DNA of 64,000 nucleotides, taken from Calidifontibacter indicus (GTDB taxonomy: Bacteria; Actinomycetota; Actinomycetes; Actinomycetales; Dermatophilaceae). A program made the position numbers and the translations under genes. Under the pieces are notes generated by a model. That model was not told the origin of the DNA and made no database searches. It saw nothing but the letters and a program-made list of their open reading frames with translations. This document shows positions 44,458-52,931 of the stretch, piece after piece (position 1 is the first letter of the stretch; each line of letters begins with the position of its first letter). The stretch covers positions 3,410,001-3,474,000 of the forward strand of contig NZ_QTUA01000001.1 of assembly GCF_003386865.1 (NCBI RefSeq). Direction: 5' to 3'.

Positions 44458-45942
44458 ATGCCAAGCCGCCAGTGGGAAAGTGGTGCGGTGACCGACCGTT
44501 CCGCCCGCGATCCGCACGACCGTCGCCGCATTCCCCCACCACCGTCCGCCAAGGACCTCGGCCTGCGCGCCCGACGCGCGATCGCCGGCGGCCAGCCGAC
44601 CGTGCCGATCGGGCTACGCGGTCAGGAGTCGGGTCCGTCGGACAGTCACACCCGCCTCGTGATCGACCTCGGCCTCCGCGTCGGTGAGGCGTTGCTGGCC
44701 ACCGGTTCGAGTGCGGCTGACACCACGAACGCGGTGCTGCGGCTCACCCGGGCGTACGGCGTGCGCTCGCTGCACGTCGACATCACCTACACCTCGATCA
44801 CGGTCTCCCACCACCGCGGCGTGCTGCGCGACCCGATCACGGTGATGCGCATCGTGCCGGTGCTGCAGCAGGACTTCACCCGACTCGAGCGGCTGCAGCG
44901 TCTGGTGCGCGACGCCGAGGACGGCACGCTGGAGATCACCGACGCGCACGACCGCCTCGACTCGATCACCACCGCCGAACACCCGTACTCCCGGCTGATC
45001 GTGCTGCTCGCCAACGCATTGCTCGGCGCGGCGCTGGCCGCGCTGCTCGGTGGCGACCTGCTGCTGGTGGTGCTGTCGGCGCTCACCGCGGCGGCGGTCG
45101 ACCGCACCGTCCGGGTGCTGGGGCGCAACGGTGTCGCACCGTTCTTCTGCCAGGCGGCCGGCGCCGCCATTCCGACCGCGGTGGCGGTGCTGCTCTACTA
45201 CCTGGCCAACAACCTTGAGGTCGCGATGTTCGCCGACATCAGACCATCGGTTGTGGTGGCCTCGGGCGTGGTGGTGCTGCTCGCCGGACTCTCGGCGGTC
45301 GGCTCGGCCCAGGACACCATCGACGCGTTCTACCTGACCGCGGCCGCGCGCACCTTCGAGGTGCTGATTCTCAGTGGCGGCATCGTCGCCGGCGTGCTGG
45401 GCATGCTCGCGCTCGCCCAGCAGCTCGGCATCAACCTGGCGATCAGCACCCGGCTCGCCCTGTCGACGAACCCCGTGGTCAGCCTGCTCGCGGCGGCCGC
45501 GATCACCTGCGCGTTCGCGATCGGCGCCTACTCCGGCGGGCGAACGATCATCCTTTCCGCGCTCGTCGGCACCACCGCCTGGGCGGCCTCGCTGGCCCTC
45601 ACCGCACACGGCGCATCGCCGCAGTGGTCGGCCGGCATCGCAGCCCTCATCATCGGCGCGCTGGCGACGCTGCTCGGCGCACGGTTGCGGGTGCCCTCAC
45701 TCGCGATCGCGACGGCCGGCATCGTTCCGCTGCTGCCGGGTCTGACCGTCTATCGGGGCGTGTTCGAACTGGTGAATGTGCCCTCCGACCCCGCCCAGGG
45801 CGGCTCCACCCTCTTCGGCGCCGTGATGATCGGGCTGGCGATCGCGTCCGGCGTCACGCTCGGTTCGATGCCGGGACGCCTGCGCCGCAAGGGCGATGTG
45901 CTCACCAAGCGCCGCGTCCGCGCCCTCGACCGACTGCAATGA
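44458..45942 (+). CDS. ThrE-type threonine/serine exporter
   Basis: A 494-residue membrane exporter. The cytosolic N-terminal domain has RLVIDLGLRVGEALLATGSS, typical of ThrE/DUF1212. About ten helices follow, including the C-terminal DUF3815-like half (PSLAIATAGIVPLLPGLTVY). It should export threonine and serine using the proton gradient. Start either ATG 44458 or GTG 44488 (VTDRSARD); neither has a clear ribosome site. It is followed by the convergent terminator element. Confidence 0.88.
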   Translation: MPSRQWESGAVTDRSARDPHDRRRIPPPPSAKDLGLRARRAIAGGQPTVPIGLRGQESGPSDSHTRLVIDLGLRVGEALLATGSSAADTTNAVLRLTRAYGVRSLHVDITYTSITVSHHRGVLRDPITVMRIVPVLQQDFTRLERLQRLVRDAEDGTLEITDAHDRLDSITTAEHPYSRLIVLLANALLGAALAALLGGDLLLVVLSALTAAAVDRTVRVLGRNGVAPFFCQAAGAAIPTAVAVLLYYLANNLEVAMFADIRPSVVVASGVVVLLAGLSAVGSAQDTIDAFYLTAAARTFEVLILSGGIVAGVLGMLALAQQLGINLAISTRLALSTNPVVSLLAAAAITCAFAIGAYSGGRTIILSALVGTTAWAASLALTAHGASPQWSAGIAALIIGALATLLGARLRVPSLAIATAGIVPLLPGLTVYRGVFELVNVPSDPAQGGSTLFGAVMIGLAIASGVTLGSMPGRLRRKGDVLTKRRVRALDRLQ

Positions 45943-46031
45943 CAGCGAGGCCCCCCAGCAGACACAACCGTGACGACCGAGGGCTCTTGAGACAGCTCCG
46001 ACAACCCGCACCGTCGGTGGTGGCACATTCC

Positions 46032-46125
46032 CGACCACAGCGCAAGGCTCACGGCGTCGGGACGGCCGAGGCCCCCAGCAGGAACGAAGTGACTGCTGGG
46101 GGCCTCGACGCCGAAGGAGACGCCA
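46032..46125. repeat. Convergent-junction repeat (CJR), copy A; bidirectional terminator
   Basis: About 95 bp, nearly identical to elements at 52295 and 61641. It contains the stem GAGGCCCCCAGCA / TGCTGGGGGCCTC (46068-46080, 46094-46106) with loop GGAACGAAGTGAC, and conserved flanks (AAGGCTCACG on the left, GCCGAAGGAG on the right). It lies between convergent thrE and rpf. Confidence 0.88.
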
Positions 46126-46131
46126 GATTAC

Positions 46132-46881
46132 TCAGAGGACATTGGCGTTCAGGTAACGCTGGAGGTACCGCACCGTGTTGGCGTCGAGGTAGCTCGCACC
46201 GTTGCGCGGCGCACCGATCTTGATCTGCAGGGCGCGGACGGTGGCCGGGCCGATCGAGCCGTCCGGCACCGCACCGACCTTGCGCTGCAGCGCCGTCTTG
46301 GCGTAGTAGCCCCACACGCCGTCCTGGTAGGCGCCGGTCCACTTCTGCACCGCGCGGGTGGTCAACGGGCCGAACGAACCGTCGACGGCGAGCAGGCGGC
46401 TGGCGGTGCGCGAGGTCGTCGTGGTGGTGGTGGTCGTGCCACCGGTGTTGACCGCGGCACCGTTGGCGCGGGTCAGCCCGGCGCGGACGGAGCAGACCGG
46501 CCAGGCGCCGGGGCCCTGCACGCGCAGCACGTTCTGGGCGATGCGGATCTGCTGCTCACGGGTGGCGAGGTGGGCGTACGACGCGTACTGCGTGCCGCCG
46601 AACCCGCGCCAGGTGGTGTAGGAGAACTGCAGACCGCCGTAGTAACCGTTGCCGGTGCTGATGTTCCAACGGTTGCCCGACTCGCAGGTGGCGACGCGGT
46701 CCCAGACGTTCCAGCCGACGGCCGACTTCACGGCGACGGTGGAGGTCGCGGCCTCGGCCGAACCGGCGCCCGCGACGGCGGTGGTGCCGACGGTGGCGGC
46801 CGAGAGCATCAGCACACCGGCCGCACGGCGACCGGTGGTGCTGGGCTGTTTGGCGGCAGCGTGCTTCGGGGAATAGCTCAA
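46132..46881 (-). CDS. Resuscitation-promoting factor with C-terminal peptidoglycan-binding repeats
   Basis: A 249-residue secreted muralytic protein. Signal peptide about 1-45 (RRAAGVLMLSAATVGTTAVA, then AEA). Rpf catalytic domain about 52-130 with Glu67 in WDRVATCESGNRW and YYGGLQFSYTTWRGFGG. A Thr-rich linker follows, then two PG-binding repeats (LLAVDGSFGPLTTRAVQKW; PDGSIGPATVRALQIKIG). It cleaves peptidoglycan during growth resumption. The start is TTG behind AAAGGGAA, and the 5' leader is a c-di-AMP riboswitch. Confidence 0.93.
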   Translation of the reverse strand: MSYSPKHAAAKQPSTTGRRAAGVLMLSAATVGTTAVAGAGSAEAATSTVAVKSAVGWNVWDRVATCESGNRWNISTGNGYYGGLQFSYTTWRGFGGTQYASYAHLATREQQIRIAQNVLRVQGPGAWPVCSVRAGLTRANGAAVNTGGTTTTTTTTSRTASRLLAVDGSFGPLTTRAVQKWTGAYQDGVWGYYAKTALQRKVGAVPDGSIGPATVRALQIKIGAPRNGASYLDANTVRYLQRYLNANVL

Positions 46882-46898
46882 AGGGGTTCCCTTTCCTG

Positions 46899-47062
46899 AC
46901 GACGCCTGCGGGGTGAGCTGTCGGGTTAGGGCGGTCAGGTTGCCCCGTCGGCGGTGCCGACTTCACCCCGAGATCCGCCCGCCCCCGCGGTCGGATCAAA
47001 GTGGTTCCCCCGCCCTCGAACCCGGCTTTTCCGGGGTGCGTCGGATGAGGTTCAGCGTCCCG
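46899..47062 (-). promoter_or_regulatory. ydaO-type c-di-AMP riboswitch in the rpf leader
   Basis: Read on the minus strand, the leader shows the ydaO blocks in order: CGCTGAACCTCATCC, CCGGAAAAGCCGGGTTCGAG, GGCGGGGGAACCACT, GGGGTGAAGTCGG, GGGCAACCTGACCGCCCTAA, CCCGACAGCTCACCCCGCAG and closing GGCGTC (P1 with GACGC). It ends about 20 bases before the start codon. ydaO switches turn genes off when c-di-AMP is bound, and rpf genes are a known target in actinobacteria. The part from 47063 to 47209 has no gene. Confidence 0.92.
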
Positions 47063-47209
47063 ACGCGATGACATGGACGGATCTGAAGTTGTGCGAGCCG
47101 CACATGAAATTCGTCGGCCCGGTGAAACGCCCGCTCAGGCTACCCGCTCAGCGGACGTTCAGCCACCCCACGGGTCACTCTGTTGACAACTCGTGCGGGC
47201 GCCGGAAAC

Positions 47210-49093
47210 TCAGCGCCAGCTCGCCGGAATCCCGGGGATGATTCCCGATCCGGGCACCTGTGTCGAGTCGGTGTAGGGCCACCACGACAGGGGTTCGTCG
47301 AGGCGGCCGGCCGCGACGAGAATGCACAGCACGGCCATGACCAGCAGCCCGATGACGACGCCGAGGGTGATCTGCCGGTTCGGGGCGAGCGTGCGGACGA
47401 GGCTGCGTGACCCGCGCCGGGTGGCGGTGCCACCGACGCCCCACCAGGCCGACCAGAGCGCGACGAGCGTGCCGGCGCCGATCGCGAGCGGTCGCCCGTA
47501 CGTCGCCGAGGCGATGCCGGCGAAGTTGCTGCCGAACGCGACCACCACGACCGTGACCGCGCCGAGGAACACCGGGATGATCGCTGCCAGCAGGGTCGAC
47601 AGCGCCGCCTGGAAGGCGTGCCACGGCGACAGCGCCATGGCGACCGCGCGGTCGGACTTGCGATGCCCGGCGGCGTACCGGCGCAGCACCATCGCGGTGG
47701 TGGCCAAGTCGTTCCATCGGGCGGCGAAGATCCAGGCGAGGGCGGCGAACCAGGCGACGATCGGCGCGAGCATCGACAGGCCGGTGACCGCGAGCGCGAG
47801 GCAGGTGAGGGTCCAGGTGCGCGCCGGCTGGCCGATGCGCGGGTCGCGCGCCGGGGCTGCCGCCTGCACGGCGGACGGGTCGGCCACCCACTGCTGGGGC
47901 ACCTGCGGCGCGACCTGTGCCCCGGCCGACGACCCGCGGGGGTCGATCCGCTCGGTGCGCGGCTGCTGCGGGCGAACGGGGGCGTTCTTGTGGTGCAACG
48001 GCTGGCCGCCGGCGGCATCGATCGCACTACCGGGAGCACCAGGGCGAGCGGCGGGCGCCGACCGACCGATCGGCGTCGTGCCCGGCCGGGCCGCGCGACG
48101 AGCCACGATGGCACCGGTCATGCCGCCGCGGGCGAAGACGTCGAGTTCGCGCAACACCTCGTCGGCCGACGGACGGCGCTGCGGCTCGGGCGACAACGCC
48201 GCCTCGAGCAACGGGCGGATGCGCGGGTCGACGCCGGACAGATCGGCCTGGCCGCGGGCGACCCGGTCGAGGATGACCGGCATGGGTCCCTTGCCGAACG
48301 GCGCCCGACCGGACGCGGCGAACGCGAGGGTGGCGGCCCAACCCCACCAGTCGGTGGCAGGCCCGACGTCGGCGCCGTCGACGATCTCCGGCGACAGATA
48401 ACCGGGGGTGCCCATCACCAGTCCGGTCTGGGTGAGGCGGGAGTCGTCGCCGATGTGTGCGATGCCGAAGTCGATCAGCACCGGCCGGTCACCGACCATC
48501 AGCACGTTGCCCGGCTTGAGGTCACGGTGCACCACGCCGACGGCGTGGATCTCGCGCAGCGCTTCGGCCAGGCCGCGTCCGAGAGTCGCCAGCTGTTCGG
48601 GGTCGAGCGGTCCGCGCTCCTCCACGACGTCGTCCAAGGGCGGGCCGGGCACGTATTCGGTGACCAGATAAGGCTGTTCGCCGTCGGTGTCGGCGTCGAG
48701 CACACCCGCGACACCGGCCGCGCGCACCCGCGTCAGTGAGCTCACCTCACGCCGCAGCCGCTCGCGGGCCTTCTCGTCGTAGGCGACGTGCGGGCGCAGC
48801 ACCTTGATCGCGACCTCGCCGCCGTTCGGGCCGATCGCACGGTGCACGACGCCCATGCCGCCCTCCCCCAGGCGATCGAGCAACCGGTAGGGGCCGATCC
48901 GACGCTCGCGCCCCGACCGAGGGTCGGTGCGGCGGCCGCGTGCCTGCTCGAGCCGGGTCGTGGAGTCGTCGCCGGCGGCGGGCAGCTCGGTGGTCGGGTC
49001 TTCCACCTGTGGGATCGATTCCGAGGCTTGCCGACGTCCCGCCCCGGGCAGTCGGTGACTGCTGGTCGCAGGTTCGGGTCGTGCAGGTGCCAT
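47210..49093 (-). CDS. Membrane Ser/Thr protein kinase without PASTA domains
   Basis: A 627-residue Hanks-type kinase. Kinase domain about 65-325: GEGGMGVVHRA, ATP-Lys in VAIKVLRPHVAYD, catalytic VVHRDLKPGNVLMV, DFG in PVLIDFGIAHIG and GTPGYLSPEIVDG. A disordered Pro/Ala-rich linker follows, then about five membrane helices at the C terminus, in place of the usual single helix plus PASTA domains. It may sense membrane state. ATG 49093 follows GGTGGGAGAC; an in-frame ATG at 49132 is the alternative. Confidence 0.88.
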   Translation of the reverse strand: MAPARPEPATSSHRLPGAGRRQASESIPQVEDPTTELPAAGDDSTTRLEQARGRRTDPRSGRERRIGPYRLLDRLGEGGMGVVHRAIGPNGGEVAIKVLRPHVAYDEKARERLRREVSSLTRVRAAGVAGVLDADTDGEQPYLVTEYVPGPPLDDVVEERGPLDPEQLATLGRGLAEALREIHAVGVVHRDLKPGNVLMVGDRPVLIDFGIAHIGDDSRLTQTGLVMGTPGYLSPEIVDGADVGPATDWWGWAATLAFAASGRAPFGKGPMPVILDRVARGQADLSGVDPRIRPLLEAALSPEPQRRPSADEVLRELDVFARGGMTGAIVARRAARPGTTPIGRSAPAARPGAPGSAIDAAGGQPLHHKNAPVRPQQPRTERIDPRGSSAGAQVAPQVPQQWVADPSAVQAAAPARDPRIGQPARTWTLTCLALAVTGLSMLAPIVAWFAALAWIFAARWNDLATTAMVLRRYAAGHRKSDRAVAMALSPWHAFQAALSTLLAAIIPVFLGAVTVVVVAFGSNFAGIASATYGRPLAIGAGTLVALWSAWWGVGGTATRRGSRSLVRTLAPNRQITLGVVIGLLVMAVLCILVAAGRLDEPLSWWPYTDSTQVPGSGIIPGIPASWR

Positions 49094-49176
49094 GTCTCCC
49101 ACCGTAGGTCGTTGCAGCGAACAGCGCGCCATGGCACACCGTCCCCGCTTCGAACGCCCGGCGGCGACCGGAAGTT

Positions 49177-49614
49177 TCAGGAGTTGATGTAGCCCTCGAG
49201 CGCGTCGCGCTCGGCCTGCAACTGCCCGAGACGGATCTTGACGACGTCGCCGATGCTCACGATCGAGGCGAGCCGGCCGTCGCCGTCGACCACCGGGAGG
49301 TGGCGGATGCGCTCGTCGGTCATCTTGACCGCGACGTCGTGCAGGTCGTCGTCGGCGGTGCAGGTGTGCACCTGGGTGGTCATCAGCCCGCTCACCGGGC
49401 CCTCGAGCAGACCCTCGGCGCCGCCGGCCAGGCGACGCACGACGTCACGCTCGCTGACGATGCCGGCGATCGCGCCGGAGTCGTCGTCACCGACGACCAT
49501 CACGGCGCCGATTCCCTTCTGTTTCAACAGCGCCACGAGTTCCGCCACCGAGGCAGAGCCGGTGATCGTGACGACGTCACTTCCCTTGCCACGCAGTACG
49601 TCGGAGATTCGCAT
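49177..49614 (-). CDS. CBS-domain protein
   Basis: A 145-residue protein made of two CBS motifs (about 5-65 and 75-135), with GIVSERDVVRRLAG and LASIVSIGDVVKIRL at the equivalent positions. CBS pairs bind adenosine nucleotides. Such stand-alone proteins are commonly regulatory; the partner is unknown. It is likely expressed with the adjacent kinase direction, 83 bp away. Confidence 0.85.
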   Translation of the reverse strand: MRISDVLRGKGSDVVTITGSASVAELVALLKQKGIGAVMVVGDDDSGAIAGIVSERDVVRRLAGGAEGLLEGPVSGLMTTQVHTCTADDDLHDVAVKMTDERIRHLPVVDGDGRLASIVSIGDVVKIRLGQLQAERDALEGYINS

Positions 49615-49666
49615 GCCTGAATCTAACGCGCTTGCGACCCTCGCGGGCAGCCCTCGGGCCAACTCG

Positions 49667-50352
49667 TCACGGACGCTTCGCCGCACCCGGCCGTGCCGGT
49701 GCGGTCGAGGCGCGCACGACCAGTTCGGGGTCGAACAACAGGTCTCCGCGCGGGTGGCGATGACCGGCGATCTCCTCGGTGAGCGCGTGCACGATCGCTG
49801 CGCTCAGACCGTTCAGGTCTTGCCGGACGGTGGTCAGCGCGGGCGACGTGTGTTGGGTCAGCAGCGACCCGTCGTAGCCGATGACCGACACGTCGGACGG
49901 CACCGAGAGGCCTTGCTGTTCAACGGCTTTCACGACGCCTAGCGCCATCATGTCCGAACCGCAGATCACGGCGGTGACGCCGCGTTCGAGCAACCGTCGC
50001 CCGGCGAGTTCGCCGCCCTCGACCGAGAACCAGGTCTGTTCGATCGCCGGTTCGTCGGTGTCGAACTCCGCGACCTGGGCACGGAACTCGGTCACCTTGC
50101 ACCTGCTCGGCAGATAGCGCGACTGTCCGGTGGCGAGCCCGACTCGTTGGTGTCCGAGCTGCCGCAGGTGGTTGAGCGCGGTGCGCACCGCGGCCGCCTC
50201 GTTCGTCGACACCGAGGGTGCGTCGATCTCCTCGCGGTAACCGTTGACGACCACGACCGGCAGGCCCCGCTCGGCCAACCGCTGGTAGTGGGAGATGTCG
50301 GCGGTGGTGTCGGCGTGCCGTCCGCTGACGAACACGACGCCGGCCACCCCGC
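49667..50352 (-). pseudogene. LacI family regulator, 5' (DNA-binding) part deleted
   Basis: About 229 C-terminal residues of a LacI repressor: [71 protein letters not shown] and VSVIGYDGSLLTQHTSPALT. The helix-turn-helix and first third are missing. At about 50350 the sequence switches to a 5'-truncated ABC ATPase on the other strand. It cannot repress DNA in this form. It was presumably the regulator of the lost sugar transporter. Confidence 0.85.
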
Positions 50353-50875
50353 GGCCGTCGACAAGCTCGACCTGCAGATCGAGGACGGCGAGTTCCTCGG
50401 GCTCGTCGGCCCGTCGGGTTGCGGAAAGTCCACCTCGCTGCGGATGCTCGCCGGCCTCGAAGAGGTCAACAGCGGACGCATCCTCATCGGCGACCGCGAC
50501 GTCACCGCGCTGTCGCCCAAGGAACGCGACGTCGCGATGGTGTTCCAGAACTACGCGCTCTACCCGCACATGACCGTCGCCGACAACATGGGATTCGCGC
50601 TCAAGATCGCCGGCGTCGCCAAGAGCGAGATCCGCAAGCGTGTCGAGGAGGCGGCCGACATCCTCGACCTGCGCCCCTACCTCGACCGCAAGCCGAAGGC
50701 CCTCTCCGGTGGTCAGCGCCAGCGCGTCGCCATGGGCCGCGCCATCGTGCGCTCGCCGCAGGTCTTCCTGATGGACGAACCGCTGTCGTACCTCGACGCG
50801 AAGCTGCGCGTGCAGACCCGCACCCAGATCGCCACCCTGCAGCGCCGCCTGGGCAGGCACCACGACCGAGACTGA
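50353..50875 (+). pseudogene. Sugar ABC transporter ATPase (MsmK/UgpC type), both ends lost
   Basis: About 172 residues remain of a roughly 370-residue ATPase: Walker [22 protein letters not shown]-loop [16 protein letters not shown], signature [20 protein letters not shown] and Walker [13 protein letters not shown]. The N-terminal 20 or so residues are gone at the junction with lacI. The reading frame breaks after LQRRLG, where an extra AGGC precedes what would be TTT, and stops. The regulatory C-terminal domain is missing. Confidence 0.85.
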
Positions 50876-50878
50876 CTG

Positions 50879-50914
50879 ATGAAACCCCCAGGCGGCGCCT
50901 GGGGGTTTCATCGT
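50879..50914 (+). terminator. Intrinsic terminator
   Basis: Perfect inverted repeat ATGAAACCCCCAGGC / GCCTGGGGGTTTCAT just after the ABC remnant, ending in a short T-rich tract. It probably ended the former sugar transporter transcript. Confidence 0.75.
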
Positions 50915-50948
50915 TGAAGCACGCCGCGGTCAATGCCAGGATGAAACG

Positions 50949-52187
50949 GTGGCATTGGACATCAAAGCCGGGCGCCCCTGGCCGGCTCTGCTCGATCTGC
51001 CGTGGTCGACACCGCTGGAGGAATGGCCCGAGAGCATCCTCGCGGCGCTCCCCCGCGGCATCTCCCGGCACGTCGTCCGGTTCGTGCGCATCGAGGGTCG
51101 CATCATCGCGATCAAGGAGATCAAGGCCGACATCGCGCGCCGCGAGTACGAGATGCTGCGGGCGCTGCGTCGCCTCGACATCCCGTGCGTCGAGGCGGTC
51201 GGGGTGGTCGCCGGACGCACTGCCGACGACGGCACCGCACTCGACGCCTGCCTGCTGACCCGCCACCTGCAGTTCTCGCTGCCCTATCGCGCGATGCTCA
51301 GCCAGTCGCTGCGACCCGACACCGCCGACCGCTTGATCGACGCGCTCGCCGTGCTGCTCGTGCGTTTGCACCTGGTCGGGTTCTGGTGGGGTGACGTGTC
51401 GCTGTCGAACACACTGTTCAAGCGCAATGCCGGCGAGTTCGCGGCCTACCTGGTCGACGCCGAGACCGGCGAGCTACGGCCGCAGCTGTCCGACGGGCAG
51501 CGCGAGCACGACCTCGACATCGCCCGGGTGAACATCGCCGGCGAGATCATGGACCTGCAGGCCGGCGGCTTCATCGCGGCCGAGGTCGACCCGCTGTCGG
51601 TGTCCGACCTGATCCTCAGTCGCTACCACGAACTGTGGAAGGCGCTGACGAACGTCGAACGGTACGAGATCGACGAACGCTGGAAGATCGACGAGCACAT
51701 CCGCCACCTCAACGACCTCGGGTTCGACGTCGGCGAACTCGACATCACGACCGACTTCGGCGGCACCCACCTGTCGATCCAGCCGAAGATCGTCGACGCC
51801 GGCCACCACGCGCGGCGCCTGCTGCGCCTTACCGGGCTCGACGTCGAGGACAACCAGGCCCGCCGGTTGCTCAACGACCTCGATGCCTACCGCGCGAGCC
51901 AAGACCGCCAGAACGACGACGAAGACCTCGTCGCTCACGAATGGCTCGCCCGCATCTACGAACCGATCACCCGCCGCGTGCCCCCGGCGATGCGAGCCAA
52001 GCTCGAACCGGCCGAGGTGTTCCACGAGATCCTCGAACACCGTTGGTACATGGCCGAAAAGGCCAAACACGACATCCCGATCGAGGACGCCGCGGCCGAC
52101 TACGTCGAGAAGGTGCTGCCCGCCAAGCCGGACGAGTCAGCCGTGGTCGGCGTCGACACCCAGGAGCTCCCTGTCCGGGCGAAGTAG
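50949..52187 (+). CDS. DUF4032 protein with kinase-like N-terminal domain
   Basis: A 412-residue cytoplasmic protein. Residues 40-210 resemble a lipopolysaccharide-kinase/Hanks-like fold: IIAIKEIKADIARREYEML (Lys), FWWGDVSLSNTLF (catalytic-loop-like Asp/Asn) and AYLVDAETGELR (Asp). The C-terminal half (about 220-400) is the DUF4032 region with no known role. It may phosphorylate a small molecule or protein; unproven. GTG start with CAGGAT six bases upstream and no clear ribosome site. The stop codon lies inside a palindrome. Confidence 0.8.
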   Translation: MALDIKAGRPWPALLDLPWSTPLEEWPESILAALPRGISRHVVRFVRIEGRIIAIKEIKADIARREYEMLRALRRLDIPCVEAVGVVAGRTADDGTALDACLLTRHLQFSLPYRAMLSQSLRPDTADRLIDALAVLLVRLHLVGFWWGDVSLSNTLFKRNAGEFAAYLVDAETGELRPQLSDGQREHDLDIARVNIAGEIMDLQAGGFIAAEVDPLSVSDLILSRYHELWKALTNVERYEIDERWKIDEHIRHLNDLGFDVGELDITTDFGGTHLSIQPKIVDAGHHARRLLRLTGLDVEDNQARRLLNDLDAYRASQDRQNDDEDLVAHEWLARIYEPITRRVPPAMRAKLEPAEVFHEILEHRWYMAEKAKHDIPIEDAAADYVEKVLPAKPDESAVVGVDTQELPVRAK

Positions 52188-52263
52188 TTGGTGCGCAGGC
52201 GGGAGTTGGTTGCCCCAGCGGGAGTTCGTGCTCCCGTATCCGCAACCAACCCGCCGCAACTAC
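52184..52263. repeat. 80-bp intergenic palindrome with TAGTTG/CAACTA ends
   Basis: Outer arms GTAGTTG...GGTTGC and GCAACC...CAACTAC, with an inner stem GGGAG-TTCGTG-CTCCC. Ends resemble the TAGTTG family, but the core differs. It begins at the stop codon of the DUF4032 gene. Confidence 0.7.
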
Positions 52264-52294
52264 GACACCCGCACTGCCGGAGGTGGCACCCACC

Positions 52295-52389
52295 CGACCA
52301 GAACGGAAGGCTCACGAAGGCGGGACAGCTCAGGCCCCCAGCAGGAACGAAGTGACTGCTGGGGGCCTAAACGCCGAAGGAGCCTTCAG
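52295..52389. repeat. Convergent-junction repeat (CJR), copy B; bidirectional terminator
   Basis: Same element as copies A and C: stem AGGCCCCCAGCA / TGCTGGGGGCCT (52332-52343, 52357-52368) with the identical loop GGAACGAAGTGAC. It lies between the DUF4032 gene and the convergent TM2 gene. Confidence 0.88.
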
Positions 52390-52395
52390 AAAAGA

Positions 52396-52860
52396 TCAGC
52401 TCAGCTGGCGGCCGTTCGCGTCGGGCACCTTGCGCATCGCGATGAGGATGATGTCGATGAGCGACCAGATGCCGCAGCCACCGAGGGTCAGCAGCTTGGC
52501 GATGCCGAGACCGGTGTAGCCGAGGTAGAAGCGGTCGACGCCGATGCCGCCGAGCACGATCGACAGGATGAGCGCCATGACCCATTCCTTGTCGGAGAAG
52601 AGTCCGGGCACCTGCTTGGCCTGGAACGGGTGGCCACCGCTGGCGGAACGGACGAGCGTCTCCGGCTTGAGCTGGCCGGCGGCCGCCATCTGCTGGAGCT
52701 GGCCGTAACCCATCGGGCCCTGCTCGGCGCCCATGTAGTTGACGAAGAAGCTGTCGTTCTGCGGGCCGCTCGGCTGCTGGAACTGACCGCCCTGCTGGTA
52801 CTGGTCGTTGTGCTGCGGCTGGTTCGGGTCGTAGGAGCCGTAGCCGTACTGGTCGGACAT
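52396..52860 (-). CDS. GYF_2/TM2-domain membrane protein
   Basis: A 154-residue protein. A Gln/Tyr/Gly-rich disordered N terminus (1-35), then a GYF_2-like segment (FFVNYMGAEQGPMGYGQLQQ, about 38-57), then a TM2 domain with two helices: VMALILSIVLGGIGVDRFYL and TLGGCGIWSLIDIILIA. TM2 proteins have no settled function. It is first of three small membrane-protein genes on this strand in this stretch. Confidence 0.85.
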   Translation of the reverse strand: MSDQYGYGSYDPNQPQHNDQYQQGGQFQQPSGPQNDSFFVNYMGAEQGPMGYGQLQQMAAAGQLKPETLVRSASGGHPFQAKQVPGLFSDKEWVMALILSIVLGGIGVDRFYLGYTGLGIAKLLTLGGCGIWSLIDIILIAMRKVPDANGRQLS

Positions 52861-52931
52861 GGTGCTGAGTTCCCCACTGAAAGGTCGTTGTTGGTGGTCG
52901 AGAGTCTAGAGGTGCCGCGGCGCTGCCGTTG

